From Pseudorhodoplanes sp. (GTDB taxonomy: Bacteria > Pseudomonadota > Alphaproteobacteria > Rhizobiales > Xanthobacteraceae), in the NCBI GenBank assembly GCA_008933495.1, contig WBUW01000012.1:1-18738 (forward strand): DNA of 18,738 bases, in the 5' to 3' direction. The translations under genes were made by a program, and so were the position numbers. This document shows, piece by piece, positions 1 to 6,653 of the stretch (the stretch's first letter is position 1; every line of letters begins with the position of its first letter). The notes beneath the pieces were generated by a model, which was given only the letters and a program-made list of their open reading frames with translations, searched no databases and was not told the DNA's origin.

Positions 1-1655
1 TCGGCGCGCGAAAGCCCGCCGCGCCGGGCCTGATCGATCCCGAACCGCATATAGCGGAACGCATCCACCGAATGCGCATCGGTGGACACAGCCAGCTTGA
101 CGCCGACCGTTTTTGCGGCGCGGGCATGGATGTCGTTGAGATCAAGCCGGTCGGGTTCGGCGTTGATTTCGAGGCAGCATCCGAGATCGCGCGCGGCCGC
201 AAGCACGCGGTCCATATCGACCTCGTAAGGCTCGCGCTCGCCGATCAGGCGGCCGGTCGGATGGGCGACGATCGTGACATGCGGATTGTGCATCGCGCGG
301 ATGATCCGGTCGGTCTGCACCTCGCGCGGCAGCCCGAAATAGGAATGGACCGCCGCAACCACGATGTCGAGCTGGGCGAGGCTTGCGTCCGGCAGATCGA
401 GCCGGCCGTCCTTGAGAATGTCGACCTCGATCCCCTTGAGGATCGTGAAGCCGCGCAGGCCGGCATTGAGGCGATCGATTTCGCGAATTTGCCGCGACAA
501 CCGCGCCGGGTCGAGCCCATGCGCCATGGCAACGCGCCGGCTGTGATCGGTCAACGCGATATATTGATAGCCGAGTGCCTTCGCGCCTTCCGCCATCTCG
601 GCGATCGTGGCGGTGCCGTCGGTCCAGTCGGAGTGAACGTGCAGGTCGCCGCGAATGTCGGCGAGGCTGACCAGGCGCGGCAGCTTGCCGGCCCTGGCGA
701 GGGCGATCTCGCCGCGATCCTCGCGCAGTTCCGGGGCAATGAAGGCGAGCCCGAGTTTCTTGTAGACTTCCTCCTCCGTCGCCCCAGCGATGCGCCGCTT
801 GCCGGAAAACAGCCCGTACTCGTTCAGTTTCCAGCCGCGTTCGTTGGCGAGGCCGCGCAGCGCGATATTGTGCGCCTTGGAGCCGGTGAAATAGAGCAGG
901 GCCGCGCCGTAGCTCTCCTCCTGCACCGCGCGCACGTCGACCTGCAGGCCCGAGCGCAGCACGACCGTCGTGCGCGTCGGGCCGTGCGCCGGCACCTCGG
1001 CGACGCTCTCGTAACGCACCAGCCGATCGCCGACCGCGGCACCGTCTTTTGCGGTGACGAGCACGTCGAGATCGCCGATCGTGTCGCGCCGGCGGCGGTA
1101 GCTGCCGGCGACGACGACGCGGCCGCTGCCGCGCAGGAATTCGACCAGCGCCTCGGCTTCGGCTTCGGCGACCGCGAGCTTGAAGCGCTTCTCGGCGCGC
1201 GGCTTGGCGAGCGCGCTCGATAGCTTCTTCTCGATGCCGGGTCCGAATCCCTTGAGGCGATGCAATCGTCCGGCTTTGACCGCGCGGCGCAGATCGTCGA
1301 GCGTATGAACCTTGAGCTTGCTGTAGAGGAGCTTGACGCGTTTCGGCCCGAGCCCGGGCAGGGCGGCGATGTCGCCCAGTTGGCCGGGCAGTTTTTTCTT
1401 GAGCGATTCGAGCAGTTCGAAATGCCCGGTCTTGACGATCTCGGCGATCTTGCCCGCCAGGTCCTTGCCGATGCCGGGCAAGTCCGACAGATCGCGCCCC
1501 GCGCGCAGGAGGCTTGCCACGCTCTGCGGCAAGCCTTCCACCACGCGCGCGGCCCGCCGATAAGCGCGGACGCGAAACGGATTCTCCCCCTCAATTTCGA
1601 GGAGTTCGGCAGCCTGATCGAACATTGCCGCGATTTCGGCGTTCTGAACCGGCAT
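1..1655 (-). CDS. polX: PolX-family DNA polymerase with C-terminal PHP exonuclease domain (C-terminus off the window)
   Basis: Family X DNA polymerase joined to a PHP phosphoesterase, the bacterial PolX layout used for gap filling and 3'-end trimming in base-excision repair. 551 residues are visible; the family is usually about 570-580, so roughly the last 20 lie outside the window. Two helix-hairpin-helix segments lie near residues 58-72 (LPGIGKDLAGKI) and 99-112 (LPGLGPKRVKLLY). The nucleotidyltransferase signature has GS at 184-185, the metal-binding pair D195/D197 (GDLDVLV) and a third Asp at D240. The PHP metal ligands all appear present: H339 and H341 (DLHVHSDW), D370-H371, E410, H437, H465, D526 and H528. 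Both activities are therefore predicted to be intact. The start at 1655 gives the family N-terminus (MPVQNAEIAAMF), although the ribosome-binding site is weak. It is divergent from nrdJ across 166 bp. Recognition is confident; the cellular role is known only from the family. Confidence 0.93.
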   Translation of the reverse strand, partial: MPVQNAEIAAMFDQAAELLEIEGENPFRVRAYRRAARVVEGLPQSVASLLRAGRDLSDLPGIGKDLAGKIAEIVKTGHFELLESLKKKLPGQLGDIAALPGLGPKRVKLLYSKLKVHTLDDLRRAVKAGRLHRLKGFGPGIEKKLSSALAKPRAEKRFKLAVAEAEAEALVEFLRGSGRVVVAGSYRRRRDTIGDLDVLVTAKDGAAVGDRLVRYESVAEVPAHGPTRTTVVLRSGLQVDVRAVQEESYGAALLYFTGSKAHNIALRGLANERGWKLNEYGLFSGKRRIAGATEEEVYKKLGLAFIAPELREDRGEIALARAGKLPRLVSLADIRGDLHVHSDWTDGTATIAEMAEGAKALGYQYIALTDHSRRVAMAHGLDPARLSRQIREIDRLNAGLRGFTILKGIEVDILKDGRLDLPDASLAQLDIVVAAVHSYFGLPREVQTDRIIRAMHNPHVTIVAHPTGRLIGEREPYEVDMDRVLAAARDLGCCLEINAEPDRLDLNDIHARAAKTVGVKLAVSTDAHSVDAFRYMRFGIDQARRGGLSRA

Positions 1656-1679
1656 GGCCCGCAGTTTCGGCGACAAAGT

Positions 1680-1690
1680 ATTATATTATC
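1680..1690 (-). promoter_or_regulatory. Possible -10 region for polX
   Basis: This short AT-rich island in a GC-rich genome reads, on the minus strand, GATAAT overlapping a perfect TATAAT (1685-1680). It lies 25-35 nt upstream of the polX start. No convincing -35 element is seen at the usual spacing, so this is a candidate only. Confidence 0.3.
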
Positions 1691-1718
1691 AAAATCCCAC
1701 AGGGGCGGTTGGCGGGTT

Positions 1719-1732
1719 TTGATGCAGATCAG
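1719..1732. promoter_or_regulatory. FNR/FixK-like box between polX and nrdJ
   Basis: The sequence TTGATGCAGATCAG matches the FNR/Anr/FixK consensus TTGAT-N4-ATCAA at all but the last base. Its centre (1725.5) is about 96 nt before the nrdJ start codon and about 70 nt before the polX start codon. Control of nrdJ makes biological sense because the class II enzyme needs no oxygen. No clear -10 lies 41 nt downstream toward nrdJ, so the target promoter is unresolved. Confidence 0.5.
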
Positions 1733-1821
1733 GCGATGCCGGTGTCCGATCGGTCGCTGTCGCGGCGCGCAAGCGCAGGCTGCGACGGAATCGGCCGCGG
1801 CGGCGTTGCGGAGACCGGACG

Positions 1822-3633
1822 ATGAATGAGTCCATATCCGATATCGCACGCCATGTGTGGGAGACGAAATACCGGCTTGCGGCGGGCGCGACCTGCGAAC
1901 GCGACATCACGGAGAGCTGGCGCCGGATCGCGCGTGCGTTGGCGGCGGTCGAGACCGCGGACGCGGCGGGCTGGGAAGCGCGCTTTTTCGGCATCCTGCA
2001 CGATTTCAGATTTCTTCCCGGCGGCCGCATCCTGGCCGGCGCCGGCACGGCGCGCAATGTGACGCTGTTCAATTGCTTCGTTATGGGGGCGATCGAGGAT
2101 TCCATCCCCGGTATCTTCCGCGCCCTGCAGGAAGCCGCCGTCACCATGCAGCAGGGCGGCGGCATCGGCCTCGATTTCTCCACGCTGCGGCCGCGCGGCA
2201 CGCGCGCAAGGAACGCCGGCACGATTGCGTCCGGCCCGGTCTCGTTCATGCGGATCTGGGATGCGATGTGCGGCACGATCCTGTCCACCGGCGCCCGCCG
2301 CGGCGCCATGATGGCGACGTTGCGCTGCGATCATCCCGACATCGAGGAGTTCATCGCCGCCAAGCAGCAGGCGGGGGAATTGCGCCGGTTCAACCTCTCG
2401 GTCCAGGTCAGCGACGCTTTCATGGCGGCGGTGCGCCGCGACGCCGAATGGCCGCTGATATTCCCGGCCGCCAGCGTCGACGGCGACGGCGCGACGGCCG
2501 CGTGCGAATGGCCGGGACAGACCGGCGCGGTCGCCTGCCGGGTGATGCGCCGGGTTCGCGCGCGGGCGCTCTGGGATCGCATTCTCCGGGCCACCTATGA
2601 CTATGCCGAGCCCGGTGTCCTGTTCGTCGACCGCATCAATCGGCTCAATAATCTCTGGTACCGCGAGCGTATCACCGCCACCAATCCCTGCGGCGAAATT
2701 CCGCTGCCGCCGTACGGCGCCTGCGATCTCGGCTCGATCAACCTGACGCGCTTCGTCGTTTCTCCGTTTACGCCGGAGGCGCGCATCGATGTCGACGGCC
2801 TGACGGAGACCGCGGGCATTGCGGTGCGCCTGCTCGACAACGTGATCGGGCTTTCGCGATTTCCGCTTGCGCAACAGGCCGCGAATGCGCGCGGCTCGCG
2901 CCGCATCGGCCTCGGCATTACCGGCCTCGCCGATGCGCTCGTGATGCTTGGCCTGCATTATTACGGCGAGCGCGCGCTGGCGGCCGCCGGCGACGTCATG
3001 CGCGGCATCTGTCATGCCGCCTACCGGGCGTCGGTCGCGCTCGCCCGGGAAAAGGGAAGCTTTTCATATTTTGAACGCGACAAATATCTGCAGGGTGCTT
3101 TCATCCGCGCGCTGCCGCAGGATATCCAGGACGCGATCGCCGCTCACGGCATCCGCAACAGCCATCTGATCGCGATCGCTCCGACCGGCACGATCAGCCT
3201 TCTCGCCGGCAATGTATCCAGCGGCCTGGAGCCGATCTTCGGCGCCTCTTATGCCCGCAAGGTGCTGGGCGCGGACGGCGCGCCAACCGAATTCACGCTT
3301 GTCGACTATGCACTCGCGTCATGGCGCAGCAGCGGTCCGGCTGCGGAAATGCCAAAGGCCTTTGTGACCGCCGGAGAACTTCCGGTGAGCGCGCATCTTG
3401 CCATGCAGGCCGCGTTGCAGCCCTATGTCGACAACTCGATTTCCAAGACCATCAACGTGCCGCCGGATTATCCGTTTGACGACTTCAAACGCATCTACGA
3501 TCTGGCCTACGACGCGCAGTTGAAGGGCTGCACCACGTTCCGTCCCAATCCGGTCACCGGCGCGGTGCTGAGCCGGGAAACGGCCGGCGCCGAGGCGCCG
3601 CATTGCTGCGCGCCGGAGCGCGAGGCGGACTAA
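1822..3633 (+). CDS. nrdJ: Adenosylcobalamin-dependent (class II) ribonucleotide reductase
   Basis: Class II enzyme that reduces ribonucleotides to deoxyribonucleotides using a radical from adenosylcobalamin instead of an oxygen-dependent small subunit, so it works with or without oxygen. It has 603 residues, the short form with no N-terminal ATP-cone. Visible hallmarks are the first active-site cysteine C85 (FNCFVMG), the radical site NPCGE with N288, C290 and E292, the second redox cysteine C301 (ACDLGSIN) and the phosphate-binding APTGTIS at 453-459. The C-terminal tail carries vicinal cysteines C595-C596 (HCCAPEREAD), which probably pass electrons from thioredoxin to the active site. The start at 1822 has a GGAG 8 nt upstream. 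It is transcribed alone and converges on the THUMP/hydrolase pair. No B12 riboswitch is evident in the 166-bp leader; an FNR/FixK-like box sits there instead. Confidence 0.93.
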   Translation: MNESISDIARHVWETKYRLAAGATCERDITESWRRIARALAAVETADAAGWEARFFGILHDFRFLPGGRILAGAGTARNVTLFNCFVMGAIEDSIPGIFRALQEAAVTMQQGGGIGLDFSTLRPRGTRARNAGTIASGPVSFMRIWDAMCGTILSTGARRGAMMATLRCDHPDIEEFIAAKQQAGELRRFNLSVQVSDAFMAAVRRDAEWPLIFPAASVDGDGATAACEWPGQTGAVACRVMRRVRARALWDRILRATYDYAEPGVLFVDRINRLNNLWYRERITATNPCGEIPLPPYGACDLGSINLTRFVVSPFTPEARIDVDGLTETAGIAVRLLDNVIGLSRFPLAQQAANARGSRRIGLGITGLADALVMLGLHYYGERALAAAGDVMRGICHAAYRASVALAREKGSFSYFERDKYLQGAFIRALPQDIQDAIAAHGIRNSHLIAIAPTGTISLLAGNVSSGLEPIFGASYARKVLGADGAPTEFTLVDYALASWRSSGPAAEMPKAFVTAGELPVSAHLAMQAALQPYVDNSISKTINVPPDYPFDDFKRIYDLAYDAQLKGCTTFRPNPVTGAVLSRETAGAEAPHCCAPEREAD

Positions 3634-3690
3634 AGCGTGACCCCGGAAAGTGCGAAGCGGTTTTCGGAAAATCGCGAACGGAGCATCGCG
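3634..3690. repeat. Rhizobial-type intergenic repeat (partial copy) with hairpin
   Basis: Directly after the nrdJ stop lies sequence resembling the common palindromic intergenic repeat of Bradyrhizobium and relatives, which from memory has the form GCGTGA/GCATGATCCGGAAA, then GAAGCGGTTTTC, then GGAAAA-GATCATGC. Here the left part and centre are recognisable, but the closing GATCATGC arm is replaced by other sequence. An imperfect 7-bp stem is visible, CCGGAAA at 3643-3649 with TTTTCGG at 3661-3667, one pair being a G-T wobble. It could help end nrdJ transcripts, but there is no strong T-run. The match rests on recall, not on a search. Confidence 0.5.
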
Positions 3691-3855
3691 GGGAAGAAGC
3701 GCGGCTTGGCTGGTGTCCTCATCCTCGACGGCGCGCATGGCGAGGGCGGCGGCCATCTCATGACCAATGCCTGGACCATCGGTCAATTCGGCGCGGCCGA
3801 TATCGCGGTGGTGCAGGGGACCCCCGGCCGGGTGCAAATCGTGCCGCGCGGTTGA
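3637..3855 (+). pseudogene. Probable remnant of RNA 3'-phosphate cyclase (RtcA), internally deleted
   Basis: A 72-codon frame opens with GTG inside the upstream repeat. From about residue 25 it reads GVLILDGAHGEGGG, which matches the N-terminal signature of RNA 3'-terminal phosphate cyclases (in E. coli, IALDGAQGEGGGQ). It continues at once as HLMTNAWTIGQF, resembling the last 40 residues of the same family (HLLTN..VVE.F). The usual protein is about 340 residues, so roughly 280 internal residues seem to be missing and no catalytic histidine remains. I read it as a decayed rtcA in which a deletion joined the two ends in frame. A small unrelated protein or a chance reading frame remains possible. 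No good ribosome-binding site is seen. Confidence 0.45.
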
Positions 3856-3866
3856 GGTGATCCGGA

Positions 3867-4406
3867 TCAGTCCGGCCGCAGCAGGCGGTGCCGTGCAAGG
3901 TCCTCGCGGGTCCACAAACCAAGCCCGGCCCGCTCATCAATAGTGTCGATGGCGATCACCGCATCCGGCCCGGTGAACGATATCCGGGCGGGCGTGCCGG
4001 CGGTCGCAAGCGCATCGAGCAAGGCGTCGTCGAGCGCGCGTTCGATCTGCGTCGGTCGCAAGTCATGCTGCGCACCACGGCGATGCAGGCGAACGTGAAA
4101 AGACCGCCCGGCAAGCCGCGGCAGCCACTCCGCCAGCGTATCCTGAGCTTTCTGGCGAAACTCCGCCGCCGAATGGAATTCGAACGACCGCATCGCCGGC
4201 GCGACCCGCGAAATCGCATCATACAAGGCGGGCTGTTCTTCGGTTCTGCGCTCGATGGCGCCGAGCAGCGCCATCGGATCGTCGGCCATCATCACCAGAA
4301 CATTATGATAAGGGCTGCGCTCGACCGGCCCGTAGTCGCGCAAGGCCCGCAGCGCGCGCCGGAAACCCTCCTGGTAGACGGTGACGACCACATTCCAGTC
4401 CTTCAT
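3867..4406 (-). CDS. Standalone THUMP-domain protein, Tan1/THUMPD1-like
   Basis: A 179-residue soluble protein with no membrane segment or catalytic domain. Residues 1-60 form an alpha/beta lead-in (MKDWNVVVTVYQEGF, then YHNVLVMM). Residues 65-170 look like a THUMP domain, with the basic strand SFHVRLHRRG at 102-111, the IERALDDALL helix at 121-130 and a closing strand VIAIDTID at 150-157. THUMP domains bind tRNA or rRNA and are usually fused to modifying enzymes. Standalone versions such as yeast Tan1 and human THUMPD1 present tRNA to the acetyltransferase that makes N4-acetylcytidine. Its start overlaps the stop of the RNase Z-like gene by ATGA, so the two are translationally coupled. An RNA-related role is inferred from domain and partner; the target is unknown. 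Confidence 0.75.
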   Translation of the reverse strand: MKDWNVVVTVYQEGFRRALRALRDYGPVERSPYHNVLVMMADDPMALLGAIERRTEEQPALYDAISRVAPAMRSFEFHSAAEFRQKAQDTLAEWLPRLAGRSFHVRLHRRGAQHDLRPTQIERALDDALLDALATAGTPARISFTGPDAVIAIDTIDERAGLGLWTREDLARHRLLRPD

Positions 4407-5416
4407 GCGCCGGCCCCCGTTGCGGCTCCGCCGGCAAAGGCGGTCGCGACCTCGCCGAGCAGCCGCTCGTCCTCGCCGGCATAACGGGGAGAAAAATGAA
4501 ACGGCTCGATCCGGCGCACGCCCGCGGCGCGTGCGATTTGGCCGGCGCCCGTCGTGGTCAGGTGCGCCCGCTCGCCAGCCAGGGCGGCATCGGCTTTTGC
4601 GAATGCCGCTTCAATGAACAGGATGTCGGCCGCGTGCGCGAGCGCGATAATCGCGTCGCGATTGGCCGCGGTATCCGCGGCATCGGTGACATAGGCGATT
4701 TTCTGGCCGGGCGTCACCGTCAGCGCGTGGCGCAGGGAGCCAAGCGGCATCCCGGTTCCGCGATGGGCGTCGATGCGGATCGGACAATCGTCGGTGCGGT
4801 TTTCAATCACCGCGCGCTTGAGGTCGCGCAGCCAGGGTCCGACCGGCAGGCTCAGTTCCGCGATCCGGTTTTTCCAGACATTGACATGTGCGGCTTCCGC
4901 GATCGCAAAGCCAAGGCACATCGTACGGTGTGCGAGAATGGCCGCCGAAACCTTGAACGCCGGCTCCGCGTAAACGATGCCGTCGGAGGCGCGGCCGTAA
5001 CCACCCGCCTCTGCGGCAAAGGCGCGCTTCAGGCGGAAGCGCACCCGGCGTGTGGCCAGCGAAGCATCGATTTCGGTCACCACGAAGACCAGGTCGCACA
5101 GAAAGCGATCGACGAGGTTCCAACGATAGGCGTGCAGCTTGTGCTGCACATGCTCGATGAATCCTTCCGGACCATACAGATTGAGCGTCTTTTCGCGGCC
5201 GACCAGCACCCGCAACAAGCGGTCAAAGCCGATGAAATGATCGATATGGGTGTGCGAAACGAAGATATGCTCAAGCCGGTGGATCTTGCGCGGCGGCAAA
5301 GCGGCGATATCGCCGAGATCGAACAGGATAGCGCGCTTCTCGAACAAGGTCTCGATATAAAGCGCGGGGTCTCCGGTTCGTCCGTTCACCAGGCTCGGGT
5401 GCAGGAGCGGCCGCAT
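4403..5416 (-). CDS. RNase Z-like metallo-beta-lactamase-fold hydrolase
   Basis: A 337-residue metallo-beta-lactamase-fold enzyme of the RNase Z/ElaC side of the family. The zinc motif is SHTHIDH (H55, H57, D59, H60). Further ligands are probably H163 (LAHRTM), D245 (YVTDAAD) and H307 in FHFSPRY, which resembles the HFSxRY motif of tRNA 3'-processing RNase Z. H285 lies in HLTTTGAGQ, comparable to HSTAxEA. The substrate may be tRNA 3' ends or another phosphodiester. The start at 5416 opens on the conserved-looking MRPLLHPSLVNG with a GAGG 13 nt upstream; in-frame ATGs at 5464 and further upstream cannot be excluded. It overlaps the THUMP gene by 4 nt. It is divergent from the PEBP gene across a 142-bp region holding an FNR/FixK-like box. 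Confidence 0.85.
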   Translation of the reverse strand: MRPLLHPSLVNGRTGDPALYIETLFEKRAILFDLGDIAALPPRKIHRLEHIFVSHTHIDHFIGFDRLLRVLVGREKTLNLYGPEGFIEHVQHKLHAYRWNLVDRFLCDLVFVVTEIDASLATRRVRFRLKRAFAAEAGGYGRASDGIVYAEPAFKVSAAILAHRTMCLGFAIAEAAHVNVWKNRIAELSLPVGPWLRDLKRAVIENRTDDCPIRIDAHRGTGMPLGSLRHALTVTPGQKIAYVTDAADTAANRDAIIALAHAADILFIEAAFAKADAALAGERAHLTTTGAGQIARAAGVRRIEPFHFSPRYAGEDERLLGEVATAFAGGAATGAGA

Positions 5417-5486
5417 TGCAAATCGCCAGCCTCGGACGCGCGCAAGGGGTTTGCGGCAAATCATCCCGTCTTCGGCGAGGCGCTTT

Positions 5487-5500
5487 TTGACGCGCATCAA
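5487..5500. promoter_or_regulatory. FNR/FixK-like box between the RNase Z-like and PEBP genes
   Basis: TTGACGCGCATCAA fits TTGA-N6-TCAA and is the exact reverse complement of the box at 13919-13932. Its centre is at 5493.5, about 78 nt from the hydrolase start and 65 nt from the PEBP start. An AT-rich -10-like stretch (about 5524-5533) would place a plus-strand start site near 5536-5540, so the box would sit close to -42 to -46, roughly where such activators bind. It could also serve the minus-strand pair. Confidence 0.55.
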
Positions 5501-5558
5501 CCCGAGCGCCTTCATCTCGTGACAAATTATTACAGAAATTGGCGTCGGGGAGATGCTC

Positions 5559-6017
5559 ATGCAGCTTACTTCCAGCGCTTTCTCCGCGGGCTCGGTGATC
5601 CCGCGCCGCTTCACCTGCGACGGGGAAGATGAGTCTCCACCGCTGAGCTGGACCGGGGCACCGGCGGGCACGCGCAGTTTCGCGCTTCTCTGCGACGATC
5701 CCGATGCGCCCGCCGGCACCTGGCATCATTGGGCGGCCTATGACATACCGGCGGCCGAAACCGCGTTTGCGGCCGGCGCCGCGCAGCAGCCCGGGCGGCC
5801 GGGCTTCAAGCAGGCGATCAACGATTTTCAGCGCCCCGGCTATGGCGGTCCGTGTCCGCCGCCCCGGCATGGCCCGCACCGCTATCATTTCCGGCTGCTT
5901 GCGCTGTCGGTCGACCGGCTGGCGGTCATGACGAGCCCGTCCTGCCGCGACGTCGAAAGCGAGAGCCGCAAGCACCTCCTGGCCGAAGCTGTTCTCGTCG
6001 GCACCTTTGAGCGATAG
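5559..6017 (+). CDS. YbhB/YbcL family (PEBP/Raf kinase inhibitor-like) protein
   Basis: A 152-residue phosphatidylethanolamine-binding-protein fold of the bacterial YbhB/YbcL type. The N-terminus MQLTSSAFSAG is followed by IPRRFTCDGEDESPPLSW. The first ligand-pocket signature is DDPDAPAGTWHHWAAYDIP and the second is GYGGPCPPPRHGPHRY. No signal peptide is present, so it is cytosolic. The biochemical role of bacterial members is poorly known; the family binds small anionic ligands. I chose the ATG at 5559 over the one at 5553 because GGGGAG at 5547-5552 is 6 nt from the former but abuts the latter. It heads a run with thpR (15-bp gap) and the CapA-family gene, downstream of an FNR/FixK-like box. 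Confidence 0.88.
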   Translation: MQLTSSAFSAGSVIPRRFTCDGEDESPPLSWTGAPAGTRSFALLCDDPDAPAGTWHHWAAYDIPAAETAFAAGAAQQPGRPGFKQAINDFQRPGYGGPCPPPRHGPHRYHFRLLALSVDRLAVMTSPSCRDVESESRKHLLAEAVLVGTFER

Positions 6018-6032
6018 CTGGCGGATGCCCTG

Positions 6033-6653
6033 ATGCCGCAGCGAGACCCCGCGCCCGGCGAATTGACCGAAATCGGCGGTCCCGCGCGCGTGTTTGTCGG
6101 GATCAAGATCGCCCCCGACATTGCCGGCGAACTCGCCGCGCTGGCGCGGCCGCTGCAGGCGTTTTCGGTCCGGCCGGTGCCGGTCGTCGACATTCATCTC
6201 ACGCTCGTGCCGCCATGGGCCGAGCTTTCGGTTCCTGACGCGGTCGAAAAGCTTCGCGCGGTGCTCGCATGCTCCGGGCCCCTGTCGCTGGCCTTCAATC
6301 GCGTGGGCTACGGTCCGGAAATGCGGTGGCCGCGGTTTCTCTGGGCCGAATGCGACGCGGGCGAGAAACTCGCAACATTGCGCGCGGCGTTGCTGTCTGC
6401 TTTCGGACAGAATGACGAGCGGCCGTTTCGCCCGCATGTCACGCTCGCGCGCCTGCGCGAAAGGGGGCGCACGGTCGCGCGCAAATGTCCGATCAATCAC
6501 GCGCTTGCGCTGGCGCAGCGCGTGGAATCGGTGGAATTGTTCCAGTCGCCACCGCCCGGCGAGAGCGGGTACCGGATCCTTGCGTCCTGCCGGCTCGGTC
6601 CGGCAGGCGAAGCGGCGCGCGGGCGATCATCCTGCCTCGAGCGGAGCCGCTGA
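6033..6653 (+). CDS. thpR: RNA 2',3'-cyclic phosphodiesterase (2H family, 2'-5' RNA ligase-like)
   Basis: A 206-residue 2H phosphoesterase. The two signature HxTx motifs are HLTL (H55, T57) and HVTL (H135, T137), in the usual two-lobed arrangement starting at RVFVGIKI. Enzymes of this group open 2',3'-cyclic phosphates on RNA to 2'-phosphate ends and can catalyse 2'-5' ligation in vitro. The preceding 18 residues (rich in Pro, Gly and acidic residues) and the basic tail after residue 188 extend beyond the compact core. The start at 6033 has GGCGGA 7 nt upstream. Its TGA overlaps the next gene's ATG (TGATG at 6651-6655), so the CapA-family gene is probably translationally coupled to it. Identification is confident; the physiological RNA substrate is unknown. 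Confidence 0.9.
   Translation: MPQRDPAPGELTEIGGPARVFVGIKIAPDIAGELAALARPLQAFSVRPVPVVDIHLTLVPPWAELSVPDAVEKLRAVLACSGPLSLAFNRVGYGPEMRWPRFLWAECDAGEKLATLRAALLSAFGQNDERPFRPHVTLARLRERGRTVARKCPINHALALAQRVESVELFQSPPPGESGYRILASCRLGPAGEAARGRSSCLERSR

Noticed and set aside
72..1223. 383-codon plus-strand frame opposite polX
   Set aside because: The minus strand encodes the polymerase and PHP motifs over the same stretch; the plus frame shows no domain.
1729..3015. 428-codon open frame on the minus strand opposite nrdJ
   Set aside because: It is antisense to a clearly identified reductase, has an Arg/Ala-rich composition and no recognisable motif. GC-rich third positions keep antisense frames open.
5553..5719. 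Upstream extension of the RNase Z-like gene to 5719
   Set aside because: It would run antisense through the PEBP start and the intergenic box; homologous sequence begins at about 5416.
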